Notes: generated by a model not told the origin, from the letters alone. Positions 8,234 to 16,736 are shown, numbered from the stretch's first letter. The stretch is 64,000 nt of DNA from an uncultured Eubacteriales bacterium (GCA_902767565.1 CACXHY010000001.1:230217-294216), one strand, 5' to 3'. Numbers and translations: made by a program.

Positions 8234-8704
8234 GTGACGGACTACCGCCTCCTCCGGGCCCAGATCGAATCGGTGTGCGAAGGGTGCCGCAAGCCGCTGC
8301 CGGTGCTGAGCAACGCCGCCGCTCTGCTTTGGATGACCCTGCCGGACATCAACTGGGCGGGCTTCTATCTGCTGAGCGGCGACAGCCTGTATCTCGGCCC
8401 CTTTCAGGGAAAAGCCGCCTGTACCGCCATCCCCGTTGGCCGGGGCGTATGCGGCACCGCGGCGAAAGAGCGCCGGACGATGCGCGTTCCGGACGTTCAT
8501 GCCTTCCCCGGTCACATCGCCTGCGACAGCGCGTCCCGCAGCGAGCTCGTCATCCCCCTCCTGACAGCGGATGGACGGCTGATGGGGGTCATGGACATCG
8601 ACAGTCCGATCCCCGACCGTTTCGATGAAGCGGACCGGCAAGGTCTGGAAGCCTTCGCTGCCGCCCTGTGTGAAGCCGCCGACTGGAGCGGCGGACTTGT
8701 GTGA
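8234..8704 (+). CDS. msrC: free methionine-(R)-sulfoxide reductase (GAF domain)
   Basis: Reduces free methionine-R-sulfoxide, an oxidative-damage repair reaction in the cytoplasm. The 156-residue protein is a single GAF domain. The three family cysteines are C63, C73 and C97, with exactly the 10- and 24-residue spacing of E. coli fRMsr C84, C94 and C118. WAGFYLL and the GVCG and IACDSASRSE blocks are also conserved. Start GTG 8234 has GGGAGG upstream. Being 14 bases behind lexA, it probably shares the SOS-controlled transcript, linking oxidative repair to DNA damage. Confidence 0.9.
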   Translation: MTDYRLLRAQIESVCEGCRKPLPVLSNAAALLWMTLPDINWAGFYLLSGDSLYLGPFQGKAACTAIPVGRGVCGTAAKERRTMRVPDVHAFPGHIACDSASRSELVIPLLTADGRLMGVMDIDSPIPDRFDEADRQGLEAFAAALCEAADWSGGLV

Positions 8705-8966
8705 ATGAAGGCAACTGGTAACTGTTCAGTCTGCCCCGTGTACTGTATCGGCAAACGATCTCCAAGCCGTTTCGCCCCATCCCGCTGCCCCCCTCCCCGA
8801 GGGAAGGGGGAGAAGAGAGTGCGGGCTTGCGGCCCGCACCCGCAGTGTGTGGTTCGCATGGAAGACAACCGATTCGCGTGTTTCCTGTCCATCGATGCGC
8901 ACGGGTATGCTGACGGACCGAACCGTCACGAATGAGAAAATGAACAGTGCTTTTCCAAAGCCTTTG
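8705..8966. other. non-coding stretch with GC hairpins
   Basis: No credible gene. It holds two hairpins: a C-rich/G-rich one (8788-8797 with 8801-8810) and GTGCGGGC/GCCCGCAC (8819-8826, 8832-8839). A 76-codon open frame across it has no ribosome binding site and no recognisable content. Confidence 0.5.
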
Positions 8967-8999
8967 CGCCATCCCTCACGGGATGGCGTTTCTTTTTTT
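8967..8999 (+). terminator. terminator downstream of lexA-msrC
   Basis: CGCCATCCC (8967-8975), loop TCAC, GGGATGGCG (8980-8988), then TTTCTTTTTTT. Confidence 0.85.
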
Positions 9000-9050
9000 G
9001 CGAACTGACCGCCCCGCCATTCATCTCTTGGGGCGGAGCATCCCTATCCG

Positions 9051-10226
9051 TCAGTCGCCGAACACCTGGTAGATCCCGCACTTCAGATACTGGGTCTCCG
9101 GCGCGGCCGGGAGGATGGGGTGGTCCCTCCCCTGGGTGCGGAACTCGATCTGGCGCAGCTGCACCCGTGCATCCCTCGCGGCCTCCAGCACGATGTCCCG
9201 GAAAAGGGTGGGCACGATGTGCTGGGAACAGGAGCAGGTCACCAGGCATCCGCCGGGTCGGATCATTTTCATGGCCCGCAGATTGATCTCCTTGTAGCCC
9301 CTGCGGGCGCTCTCCACCGCGGCCCGGGTCTTGGTGAAGGCCGGCGGGTCCAGGATGATGACATCGTATTGCTTCCCCGCGCGGCATTCCTCCGCCAGCA
9401 GGTCGAAGCAGTTGGCGGCCCGGAAGCGCACCCGATCCTGCAGGCCGTTGAGCTGCGCGTTGCGGGCAGCGAATCCGCACGCGTACTCCGAAATGTCCAC
9501 ACCCACCACGTCCGCCGCGCCGTAGTGGCCTGCGTGGAGCGCGAAGCTGCCGGTATGGGAGAAGCAATCCAGCACCCGCTGGTCCTTCACGAACGGCGCA
9601 ATGGCGGCACGATTCTCCTTCTGATCCAGGAAGAAACCGGTTTTCTGGCCCTCCTTCACGTCCACCAGGAAGCGGACGCCGTTCTCCGACATCTCCACGG
9701 TGTCCGGCACCTGACCGTACAGCAGGCCGGTGGTCATCTCCAGCCCTTCGTGGCGGCGCACGGGCACGTCGTTGCGTTCCCAGATCCCCTCCGGATGCAG
9801 CATCTCCACCAGAGCGTCCACCACATCCTTCTTGAACCGTTCCATGCCCAGCGCCAGGCACTGCAGCACCAGCACGCCGCCGAAGCTGTCCACGATCAGC
9901 CCCGGCAGACGGTCGCTCTCCGCAAATACCAGGCGGCAGGAGCGCAGATCGGCAAATGCCCGCCTGTAATCGACCGCCTCCCGCACCCGGTCAAAAATGA
10001 AGGCCCGATCGACGGGCTCGTCCTTCAGCGACATCACCCGAAGCGTGATCTCAGAGGCCGGATTCCAGTACGCTTTCGCAAGGAATCGCCCCTTTGACGA
10101 CATCACGGACACGATATCGCCGGGCGTGGACTCACCCTCCATCCTGGCGATATCGCTGCGGAAGACCCAGGGGTGCCCGCCCAGCACCCGCTTTTCTTTG
10201 CCCGGGACCAGAATTGCTTTGGCCAT
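9051..10226 (-). CDS. rlmI: class I SAM-dependent rRNA (cytosine-C5) methyltransferase, RlmI type
   Basis: Predicted to methylate 23S rRNA cytosine C5, as E. coli RlmI does at C1962. The 391 residues comprise an N-terminal PUA domain (about 1-80, GHPWVFRSDI), a linker domain and a Rossmann methyltransferase core. Visible motifs are SHTGSFAL (SAM binding), GVDISEYA, ILDPPAFTKT (motif IV) and TCSCSQHI, whose cysteine is the expected catalytic residue. Start ATG 10226 has GGAGGT upstream. The exact nucleotide target is inferred from the family. Confidence 0.88.
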   Translation of the reverse strand: MAKAILVPGKEKRVLGGHPWVFRSDIARMEGESTPGDIVSVMSSKGRFLAKAYWNPASEITLRVMSLKDEPVDRAFIFDRVREAVDYRRAFADLRSCRLVFAESDRLPGLIVDSFGGVLVLQCLALGMERFKKDVVDALVEMLHPEGIWERNDVPVRRHEGLEMTTGLLYGQVPDTVEMSENGVRFLVDVKEGQKTGFFLDQKENRAAIAPFVKDQRVLDCFSHTGSFALHAGHYGAADVVGVDISEYACGFAARNAQLNGLQDRVRFRAANCFDLLAEECRAGKQYDVIILDPPAFTKTRAAVESARRGYKEINLRAMKMIRPGGCLVTCSCSQHIVPTLFRDIVLEAARDARVQLRQIEFRTQGRDHPILPAAPETQYLKCGIYQVFGD

Positions 10227-10265
10227 GTTGACCTCCAAGTATTCGTCGTGATGGAAATGCCCCTC

Positions 10266-10294
10266 CAAAACGGAGACCGGCCTCCCGGTCTCCG
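10266..10294 (-). terminator. terminator of the secreted GH26 gene
   Basis: Perfect 10-bp arms CGGAGACCGG (10271-10280) and CCGGTCTCCG (10285-10294), followed by TTTT on the minus strand. Confidence 0.85.
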
Positions 10295-10311
10295 CTCGAT
10301 GGACTTCGGTC

Positions 10312-12501
10312 TTACTGCTCTGCCGAGGGGGTCACGATCAGCGCGTCCAGGTTGGCCCATCCCCAGAAGCAGGTGACGGTGACCGTGTGCTCGCCCGCTG
10401 TCAGCCACACATGCTCCGTCACGCAGGCCTCCAGTTCTTCCCCCTGCACCACGGTGTTGCCGATGCGCTCGTCATCCACCGTCAGATAGTTTTCCTTATA
10501 GCCGCCGATCCCGGCCTGGACGATGGTCAGGTCGTAATAACCGTCCGCTTCCACGGCGATGGTCACCCTGGCGCCGTCCGTCTCGTCGTTGGAGGCCAGG
10601 CGGACGAATCCGTCCATGCCGATCATCACAATGGATGCGTTGCCCAGCACTTCGTTCTCCTCGAATTCATAGCGCTGCCCCGTCTCCGCATCGGCTGGGA
10701 TCAGGGTCAGGGTGTCGAGCCTCGTCCAGCCCCAGAAGGCGCCGACCTTGATCTCATGCTCGCCGGCCGTCAGGGTCACCGTACCGAAGACGCAGTCCTC
10801 GGGTTCCTCCCCCTGCACCACGGTATTGCCCAGCAGTTCACCATCGAGGTAGAGATAGTTCTCCTTTCCCCCTCCGATGCCCTGCTGGCGGATCACGAGC
10901 GTATACTCCCCGTCCGCCGGCACATCGATGACCAGGGTCACGGTGTCACTCTCGTCGTTGCCCCAGAGCTCGGCCATGTCCCCGCTGACCCGGGCATTTC
11001 CGGTCATGGACCCTTCCATGAAGTCCCAGGACAGTTCTTCGGGATCGCTCTGTGTCCCATCACCGCCGAAGGTCCGTCCGAAAGCGGGCACATCCTTCAG
11101 AGTGATGACATTGTCCTGTTCATAGAACATCTTCAGGGTATCCGGTGCGTTGTAGTCCCCGCTGTACTGGCCGTTCTGCAGGACGAACTCATAGCACCAC
11201 ACGGCCCAGGAGCCCCACATGACACCGTCCCGCCCGCACTTGATGGGCGACGGCACGCACCCGCACTCGGACATGATGATCATTTTCCGTGCGCTTGTGT
11301 AGTTGATGCAGCGCATGAAGGCAGCGCTCTGGGATTCATGGGCGTGATGTCCGGCATAGATGTCCTCGCCGATGATGTCCACCACGTCATCGCCAGGATA
11401 CCATTCGGCGCTCTGCCCGTTCCACACCCAAATCAGGTTGTTCAGGCCATGGACATTGGTGAAACGGTCATACATCAGCCGGTACAGCTTGATATAGGAT
11501 TCCGGGCTGCAATCGCCCCACCAGAACCAGCCGCCGCTGGCCTCATGCAGGGGACGCCACAGGATCGGCACGCCGGCATCGCGCAGGCGGATCATCTGGA
11601 CCGCGATGGCATCCATATCGCTGATCAGCAGTTCATATCCCTCGGGGTCCTCGCCGTTCATGACTTTGTCCAGGTCCAGGGTGGTCTTGCTGCTGTTGAA
11701 GCCGCCCCACCAGTTGTTCCCGGTGGTATCAAGGTACTTCACCGGTGGGACCCAGTGCCAGCACATGGTCACGATATAGCCCTGCTCCCAGTACCGGATG
11801 GCCTGATCCACCGAAGACGGGTGCGTCCCGAGGCTCACGGAGGAAGGAGAGTAGTTCAGGAAGTCAAGGCCCACCATGGCCGGGTACAGTCCGCCCGTGA
11901 CGGAGGCGACCGCCCGGAGTTCAGCGCCATACGCACCTTCATCCAGGTACTGACCGGAGATCATCTTGTCGCCGTAAACCTCACACATCCAGGCGAACAG
12001 CGCCTGTGCCTCCTCGGATGGGTTCGGGTTGCACAGCACCGGTTCCACATCGTACAAGTCCTCCGGAAGCCCGGCGGAGGGCGTCACGTCCAGATAGTCC
12101 AGCCGTACATTGCCCCAGTAGAAGGCGATGGTGATCTGATGCTCGCCCGCGGTCAGCCAGATGTGGGACAGGGTATGCTCACCGTAGGTCAGGCCCTCGG
12201 CCACCGTGTTTCCGACAGGCTCGCCGTCCACCAGCACATAGTTCTCCTTGTAGCCTCCGATCCCGGCCTGGCAGACCGTGAGATCGTAGAATCCGTCTGC
12301 CGGGGCGGAAACGGTCAGGGTCACGCCGTCATTCTCTCCGTAGATGTTCTCCACCCAGCCCCGATCGGCGGTATGCAGGGCACGCGCGTTTCCCAGCAAA
12401 GCGCCGTCTTCAAACTCATACCGCACCGCGGCCGGCATGTCTGCAGAGGCCAGGGCAGCGCAAAGCGCCAGCGCCAGCATCAAGGACAGGCATTTCTTCA
12501 T
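10312..12501 (-). CDS. secreted GH26 endo-mannanase-like enzyme with three carbohydrate-binding-like modules
   Basis: An extracellular hydrolase, probably cleaving beta-mannan. Of 729 residues, 1-20 form a signal peptide. A first beta-sandwich module (about 25-140, YEFEDG..GNA) is followed by the GH26 barrel (about 150-480) and two more modules (about 505-620 and 625-729). The acid/base is E320 in WRPLHEASGG and the nucleophile E412 in IMSECG. The three modules share a GIGGxKENYxxxDxxxxGNTV core, resembling CBM6/35-type folds, and are each other's closest match here. Start ATG 12501 follows GAGGAGGAG. A dedicated promoter with a palindrome in its spacer lies upstream. The unlinked cytoplasmic GH26 at 44020 suggests stepwise mannan use. 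Other GH26 specificities cannot be excluded. Confidence 0.88.
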   Translation of the reverse strand: MKKCLSLMLALALCAALASADMPAAVRYEFEDGALLGNARALHTADRGWVENIYGENDGVTLTVSAPADGFYDLTVCQAGIGGYKENYVLVDGEPVGNTVAEGLTYGEHTLSHIWLTAGEHQITIAFYWGNVRLDYLDVTPSAGLPEDLYDVEPVLCNPNPSEEAQALFAWMCEVYGDKMISGQYLDEGAYGAELRAVASVTGGLYPAMVGLDFLNYSPSSVSLGTHPSSVDQAIRYWEQGYIVTMCWHWVPPVKYLDTTGNNWWGGFNSSKTTLDLDKVMNGEDPEGYELLISDMDAIAVQMIRLRDAGVPILWRPLHEASGGWFWWGDCSPESYIKLYRLMYDRFTNVHGLNNLIWVWNGQSAEWYPGDDVVDIIGEDIYAGHHAHESQSAAFMRCINYTSARKMIIMSECGCVPSPIKCGRDGVMWGSWAVWCYEFVLQNGQYSGDYNAPDTLKMFYEQDNVITLKDVPAFGRTFGGDGTQSDPEELSWDFMEGSMTGNARVSGDMAELWGNDESDTVTLVIDVPADGEYTLVIRQQGIGGGKENYLYLDGELLGNTVVQGEEPEDCVFGTVTLTAGEHEIKVGAFWGWTRLDTLTLIPADAETGQRYEFEENEVLGNASIVMIGMDGFVRLASNDETDGARVTIAVEADGYYDLTIVQAGIGGYKENYLTVDDERIGNTVVQGEELEACVTEHVWLTAGEHTVTVTCFWGWANLDALIVTPSAEQ

Positions 12502-12544
12502 TTGGGTCTCCTCCTCTGCCATATATGTTGATCCGTTTGTGTGG

Positions 12545-12573
12545 ATTATAGTCGAAACAGGACCTGTTTGCAA
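12545..12573 (-). promoter_or_regulatory. promoter of the secreted GH26 gene
   Basis: On the minus strand TTGCAA (12573-12568), 17-base spacer, TATAAT (12550-12545). Confidence 0.8.
12555..12569. promoter_or_regulatory. candidate operator palindrome
   Basis: AAACAGG-A-CCTGTTT, 7-bp arms about one central base, occupying the spacer between -35 and -10 of the GH26 promoter. That placement is typical of a repressor site; the regulator is unknown. Confidence 0.5.
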
Positions 12574-12641
12574 GGGCCGTTCCCGGGCTTCCGGCGATAT
12601 CATTTCATCAAATCGCCCCGCCAGTTTTTGCTGTGTTCCCC

Positions 12642-12670
12642 TTGCAAACATATGTTCGCTGTGGTACAAT
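12642..12670 (+). promoter_or_regulatory. recA promoter
   Basis: TTGCAA (12642-12647), 17-base spacer, TACAAT (12665-12670) with an extended -10 TG. Confidence 0.85.
12645..12658 (+). promoter_or_regulatory. LexA-binding SOS box (recA)
   Basis: CAAACATATGTTCG, one base from CGAAC-N4-GTTCG, overlapping the recA -35 element and spacer. Confidence 0.85.
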
Positions 12671-12707
12671 ACAGATGAACAAAACCTCCGAAAGGAAGTG
12701 CCTTGAT

Positions 12708-13862
12708 ATGGCCGCGAAAAAGGATCCCAAAGACTCCGCAAAGCAGGAGAGATCCTCCGCCAGCGTGAAGGATGAAAAGCTCAAAGCCCTGGAACACACC
12801 CTCTCCGAACTGGACAAGCAATACGGCAAAGGCGCCGTCATGAAGCTGGGCGACGCCGCGGACCGGGGAGGCATCCCCGTGATCTCCACCGGCTGCCTGA
12901 CCCTGGACGCCGCGCTCGGCATCGGCGGCGTACCGCGGGGACGCGTGATCGAGATCTTCGGACCGGAATCCTCCGGCAAGACCACCGTGGCGCTCCACAT
13001 CGTGGCGGAAGCACAGAAGGCCGGCGGCATCGCGGCCTTTGTGGACGCGGAGCACGCGCTTGATCCGGCCTATGCCAAGCGCATCGGCGTCAACATCGAC
13101 GAGCTGTATGTCAGCCAGCCCGACACAGGTGAGCAGGCACTGGAGATCTGCGAGTCCCTCGTGCGCTCCGGCGCGCTGGACGTGATCGTCATCGACTCCG
13201 TGGCGGCGCTGGTGCCCAAGGCGGAGATCGACGGCGAGATGGGCGACTCCTTCGTGGGTCTGCAGGCCCGCCTTATGTCTCAGGCGATGCGCAAGCTGAC
13301 CGGCGTGGTGAACAAGAGCGGCTGCGTCTGCGTGTTCATCAACCAGCTCCGTGAGAAGGTGGGCGTCTTCTACGGCCCCTCCGAGACCACGCCCGGCGGC
13401 AAGGCCCTCAAGTTCTATGCTTCCATCCGCCTGGACGTGCGCCGCGGCGAGCAGCTGAAGAACGGCAGCGAGGTCGTCGGCAACCACACCAAGGTCAAAG
13501 TGGTGAAAAACAAGCTGGCCCCGCCCTTCCGGGTGGCCGAGTTCGACATCATCTACGGTGAAGGCGTCAACCGCGAGGGCACGCTTCTGGACCTGGCGGT
13601 GGAGCGCAACATCATCCAGAAGAGCGGTGCGTGGTTCTCCTATAAGGATCAGCGCATCGGCCAGGGCCGCGAGAACACCCGCAAGTACCTGCAGGATCAC
13701 CCGGAGATCACCGATGAGATCGATGCCGTGATCCGCAGGGAGCTCTTCAGGACCGGAGACGCCTCCGCGGAGATCGCGCCCGTGGAAGCGCCCACCGAGG
13801 AGGAGCTAAAGGATGAGGCCGAGGACGACCTGCTGGCGATGCTGGAAGAAACGCCCGAGTGA
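12708..13862 (+). CDS. recA: RecA recombinase
   Basis: DNA-dependent ATPase for homologous recombination and activation of LexA cleavage. The 384-residue sequence has the Walker A motif GPESSGKTT (85-93), the Walker B region [10 protein letters not shown] and loop segments typical of the family. The C-terminus is acidic ([13 protein letters not shown]), as usual. ATG 12708 is preferred because AAAGGAAG lies 9 bases upstream and because the in-frame ATG 12675 would fall at the transcription start. Transcription is under LexA control through the SOS box at 12645. Confidence 0.98.
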   Translation: MAAKKDPKDSAKQERSSASVKDEKLKALEHTLSELDKQYGKGAVMKLGDAADRGGIPVISTGCLTLDAALGIGGVPRGRVIEIFGPESSGKTTVALHIVAEAQKAGGIAAFVDAEHALDPAYAKRIGVNIDELYVSQPDTGEQALEICESLVRSGALDVIVIDSVAALVPKAEIDGEMGDSFVGLQARLMSQAMRKLTGVVNKSGCVCVFINQLREKVGVFYGPSETTPGGKALKFYASIRLDVRRGEQLKNGSEVVGNHTKVKVVKNKLAPPFRVAEFDIIYGEGVNREGTLLDLAVERNIIQKSGAWFSYKDQRIGQGRENTRKYLQDHPEITDEIDAVIRRELFRTGDASAEIAPVEAPTEEELKDEAEDDLLAMLEETPE

Positions 13863-13931
13863 GCCGCGTCCAAACAGCAATGTATCCAGACACAAATTGT
13901 CAGCTTGCGAACTTATTTACTCATTTGAAGA

Positions 13932-13960
13932 CAGTCCCAATTTGACAGGGACTGCCTTTT
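13932..13960 (+). terminator. probable recA terminator
   Basis: CAGTCCC (13932-13938) and GGGACTG (13948-13954), followed by CCTTTT; the T-run is short. Confidence 0.55.
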
Positions 13961-14020
13961 CTGGTAAGATCGTGACAGATCGCCGCGGAATAATGCGGCA
14001 AATGAACGGAGGGTATCGGT

Positions 14021-14500
14021 ATGAAGCGTTTTCTTTCTTTCCTGTTTGCGCTGATCCTTCTGCTTCCCGTCTGGGGGCAGGCAGCCGGAAGCAAGACCTA
14101 CGGGCTCAACGAGACCGCCGTCTGCAGGAACGGCATGAAGATCACCGCCACGAGGATCCGGGAGAGCAAAGGCAGCAGCTGGAACAAGCCGGACAGCGGC
14201 AAGGTCTTTGTCCTCGTGCAGTTTGTGATCGAGAACAACACCGGAGAGACGCAGACCATCTCCTCGATCCTCATGTTCGACGGGTATGAGGACGACTTTG
14301 CCCTTGATTTCGATTTCGGTGCGCTGATGGAAGCGGACAACACGATCGACCTGACCATCGCGGCCGGCAAAAAGGGGCGCGGAGAAATGGGCTGGCAGCT
14401 TGAGCGCGGCTGGAACGAGCTGGAGATCCACTTCAAGCCGGAAGCCTGGGGCAGTGAAGAGATCGTGTTCATTCTCACACGCTCGGATCTGACCCAATAA
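14021..14500 (+). CDS. secreted DUF4352-like protein
   Basis: A 159-residue exported protein. Residues 1-22 form a signal peptide ending near GQAAG; no lipobox cysteine is present. The mature part is a beta-rich domain with the DUF4352 (telokin-like) pattern: an early GLNETAV..NGMKITATRI, then FVLVQFVIENNTGETQTIS, and late glycine-rich strands (AAGKKGRGEMGWQL). Such domains are common in Gram-positive exported proteins and have no known enzyme activity. GGAGGG lies 7 bases upstream of ATG 14021. It appears to be a single gene with its own terminator. Confidence 0.75.
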   Translation: MKRFLSFLFALILLLPVWGQAAGSKTYGLNETAVCRNGMKITATRIRESKGSSWNKPDSGKVFVLVQFVIENNTGETQTISSILMFDGYEDDFALDFDFGALMEADNTIDLTIAAGKKGRGEMGWQLERGWNELEIHFKPEAWGSEEIVFILTRSDLTQ

Positions 14501-14514
14501 CTTGCATCGAATAT

Positions 14515-14539
14515 AGGCCTTCATACTGGGAGGCCTTTT
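14515..14539 (+). terminator. probable terminator of the DUF4352-like gene
   Basis: AGGCCT (14515-14520) and AGGCCT (14531-14536), followed by TTT. The stem is short, so the call is moderate. Confidence 0.5.
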
Positions 14540-14558
14540 GTGATCCGGTTTCTGCGTC

Positions 14559-15008
14559 TCACGCTTCCGTGCTTTGTGCGTCTCGATCCAGCAGCTCACG
14601 GCAGCGCGTCTGAAAGCATGCCGCGCTGATCGCGCACCGCAGCGCGTCCGCATCGCCATAGCCAGCGGACCCGCCATTCAGTTCATCCCACTCACGCAGG
14701 AACTGTTCATACAGAGCAGCGGTGTCTGCCTCTTCAGATGGATGCAGCAATCGGCGCAGGCTGTCCAGCGGAAGGGCGGATTTCAGCGCACACACCATCA
14801 ACAGCTGGGCCAGCGCGGTCCGGCTGTATTTCTTCCCCGCGGGACGCTCCACGATCCCCGCCTTCACATAGCTGTTGATCATTCCCGGCGTCACTTCGCC
14901 GGGAAAGCACCGCTCCGTGAAGGTCAGGAGCTGATCCATGTACAGGCCGAAGTCCGGCAGCGTCTCCCACGCCGGAAACGACCCCGGGTGCCTTGTCTCC
15001 TCGCTCAT
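14559..15008 (-). CDS. DUF1836 family protein, probable DNA-binding regulator
   Basis: A 149-residue protein with the DUF1836 arrangement: a helical segment TERCFPGEVTPGMINSYVKAGIVERPAGKKYSR... typical of a MerR-like winged helix (about 40-75), followed by an all-helical C-terminal half. Members are presumed transcription regulators in Firmicutes, but none is well characterised. ATG 15008 is chosen by alignment of the conserved core; upstream binding sites are weak, and ATG 15080 is possible. Its strong promoter is divergent from that of the SGNH hydrolase gene at 15229, which carries a perfect inverted repeat, so it may control that gene. Confidence 0.75.
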   Translation of the reverse strand: MSEETRHPGSFPAWETLPDFGLYMDQLLTFTERCFPGEVTPGMINSYVKAGIVERPAGKKYSRTALAQLLMVCALKSALPLDSLRRLLHPSEEADTAALYEQFLREWDELNGGSAGYGDADALRCAISAACFQTRCRELLDRDAQSTEA

Positions 15009-15117
15009 ACTGTTCCCCGCTTTCTTCCGGCCATGCCGCGCAGCGCCGATCCGGCAGATCCGTCTTCCGGGAGGGACCATGGTTCCGTCTCCGATGCACG
15101 AGCCGATCTCCCTTTCG

Positions 15118-15146
15118 ATCATAGCACACATTTTCATGTTATGCAA
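15118..15146 (-). promoter_or_regulatory. promoter of the DUF1836 gene
   Basis: On the minus strand TTGCAT (15146-15141), 17-base spacer, TATGAT (15123-15118). The first in-frame ATG downstream is at 15080 and the preferred one at 15008, giving a leader of 30-100 bases. Confidence 0.75.
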
Positions 15147-15158
15147 CAGAAAAACCGC

Positions 15159-15187
15159 TTGACAAATGATCTTATGCGTTGTAATCT
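15159..15187 (+). promoter_or_regulatory. promoter of the SGNH hydrolase gene
   Basis: TTGACA (15159-15164), 17-base spacer, a weak -10 TAATCT (15182-15187) that lies inside the inverted repeat at 15181-15207. Confidence 0.6.
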
Positions 15188-15207
15188 AAATTTGTATTTT
15201 AGATTAC
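15181..15207. promoter_or_regulatory. candidate operator, 10-bp perfect inverted repeat
   Basis: GTAATCTAAA (15181-15190) and TTTAGATTAC (15198-15207), 7-base spacer. It covers the -10 and start region of the SGNH hydrolase promoter, where bound protein would block transcription. The AT-rich arms stand out from the GC-rich surroundings. Confidence 0.6.
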
Positions 15208-15228
15208 GAGCAGAGGTGATTTAGCTTT

Positions 15229-15948
15229 ATGCAAAATGCGATCCACCTTTGGGGCGATTCCATCGGCAAGGGCGTCATCTATGATCCCATACGGCAGCGT
15301 TATTGCCTTGCCAAAGATCGCTGCGAGAAACAGCTGACGTCGCACGGGATCGCGCTGGTCAATCACTCGCGGATGGGCGCCACCGTCATCGATGGCTACG
15401 CAGATTTTGCGGCGGGCGGCGTCAGCGGCGAAGGCCTGGCGGTCATCGAGTTCGGCGGCAATGACTGCGATCTGGACTGGCAGGCCGTGTCGCGGGAACC
15501 GCAGGTATTCCACGACGGCAAGACGCCCCTGGCTGAATTCGGCGAGGTTTTGCGTCTGTTCGCCCGTGACGCCCGAGCGCGGGGTCTGGAACCGGTATTC
15601 GTGCTTCCCCCTCCGCTGCACCCGGAGCGCTATTTTGACTGGGTGTGCAGGGGGCTGGACCACGAGGCGGTGCTTGCGTATCTCGGCGATGTAGGGCACA
15701 TCGGGCGGTGGCATGCCTGCTATGTGGAGGCCATTCGGCAGGCCGCCCGGGACACGGACACGGTCACGCTGGACCTGTACACGCCCTTCATGCGCTCCAT
15801 GGATTACTCCTCATTGTTCTGCGAAGACGGGATCCATCCCAGCAGCCGAGGGCAGCATCTGATCGCCATGACGGTCATGCAGGCCATAGCGGACGGCGCG
15901 GATCGGTACGGCCGGATCGGCACTGTGTCGGCATCCGCGGCACACTGA
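15229..15948 (+). CDS. SGNH/GDSL-type hydrolase
   Basis: A 239-residue cytoplasmic esterase-type protein. Block I WGDSIG places the catalytic serine at about residue 11; block III is GGNDCD, and block V, DGIHPSSRG near the C-terminus, supplies the Asp-His pair. Such proteins remove acyl groups from sugars or lipids; the substrate here is unknown. There is no signal peptide. AGAGGTGA lies about 11 bases before ATG 15229. It looks like a single gene with a repressor-type operator over its promoter, opposite a DUF1836 regulator gene. Confidence 0.85.
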   Translation: MQNAIHLWGDSIGKGVIYDPIRQRYCLAKDRCEKQLTSHGIALVNHSRMGATVIDGYADFAAGGVSGEGLAVIEFGGNDCDLDWQAVSREPQVFHDGKTPLAEFGEVLRLFARDARARGLEPVFVLPPPLHPERYFDWVCRGLDHEAVLAYLGDVGHIGRWHACYVEAIRQAARDTDTVTLDLYTPFMRSMDYSSLFCEDGIHPSSRGQHLIAMTVMQAIADGADRYGRIGTVSASAAH

Positions 15949-15970
15949 ACCACAGGTTCAAAAAGACGGG

Positions 15971-16000
15971 TTGACACGATCCTCCTGCATCGGGTATAAT
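15971..16000 (+). promoter_or_regulatory. promoter of the YbjN-domain gene
   Basis: TTGACA (15971-15976), 18-base spacer, TATAAT (15995-16000). Confidence 0.85.
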
Positions 16001-16006
16001 GGCGCC

Positions 16007-16171
16007 ATCGATACGGGCCGTCTGCGCGGCCGAGCATCTGCCGTCCCCGGAGAGTTGTAAACGCACCAAGCCGATCAGCTCCCGGTCCGGCCCTTCCGTC
16101 GCACAGACGCATGAACTGCGAGCCCTTGCGGAACAGCCGCCCCAAACCGAAAGAGACAGGAGGATCGACAG
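16007..16171 (+). other. long 5' leader of the YbjN-domain gene
   Basis: About 165 bases separate the promoter from ATG 16172. It contains GC-rich local complementarity but no riboswitch I recognise and no convincing upstream reading frame. Confidence 0.4.
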
Positions 16172-16639
16172 ATGACCACTCAGGACATGATCCAGGCGAT
16201 GAACAGTTTCCTTGATGACGCCGGAATTCACTATGAATACGACGCCGCCAACGATACCATCCGGTTCGGCACCAAGATCGACGGCAAGCTGAGCAGCGTG
16301 CGGTATCGCATTCACTTCAACGAGGAAGACTATGTGGTGTGCGTCTTCTGCCCCATGAACGCCTCCGACGGTGTCCGGACCGAGATGGCGCGCTACCTGA
16401 CGATGGCCAACTATGGCCTGCGCAGCGGCAATTTCGAGATGGATTTCCGCGACGGCGAGATCCGCTACAAGGTGTATGTGGACTGCCACGGTCTGTACGA
16501 CCTGCCCGAAGCCATCGTGTCCCGCTCGATCTTCGTCCCGCTGCACATGATGGAGCGGTACGGCGACGGCATCGCCGCCCTGCTCATGGGCTTCTCCACC
16601 GCGGAAGCCGAGATCGAAAAGGCCGAGAAGGACACCTGA
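16172..16639 (+). CDS. YbjN-domain protein
   Basis: A 155-residue cytoplasmic protein with the YbjN (type III secretion chaperone-like) fold pattern: an N-terminal helix, then a beta-sheet (TIRFGTKI, YRIHFNEEDYVVCVFCPMN), a central helix (RTEMARYLTMANYGL), strands (FEMDFRDGEIRYKVYVDC) and a final helix (PLHMMERYGDGIAALLMG). In E. coli YbjN is a sensory-pathway-linked protein of unclear mechanism, so no function is assigned. AGGAGG lies 8 bases upstream. It has its own strong promoter, long leader and terminator. Confidence 0.75.
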   Translation: MTTQDMIQAMNSFLDDAGIHYEYDAANDTIRFGTKIDGKLSSVRYRIHFNEEDYVVCVFCPMNASDGVRTEMARYLTMANYGLRSGNFEMDFRDGEIRYKVYVDCHGLYDLPEAIVSRSIFVPLHMMERYGDGIAALLMGFSTAEAEIEKAEKDT

Positions 16640-16666
16640 TCCCCACCCCATCCCGCCCGCTGCGCC

Positions 16667-16687
16667 CCGCCGGCGCGGCGGTTTTTT
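16667..16687 (+). terminator. terminator of the YbjN-domain gene
   Basis: CCGCC (16667-16671), loop GGCGC, GGCGG (16677-16681), then TTTTTT. Confidence 0.75.
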
Positions 16688-16736
16688 CGCTGCACCGTTC
16701 CCTTGCGGATCGCATTCCTTTGGCCGTCTTCAACGC

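Noticed and set aside
8705-8935. 76-codon plus-strand frame after msrC
   Set aside because: It runs across GC-rich hairpins, has no ribosome binding site, and its composition (Pro/Arg/Cys) looks non-coding.
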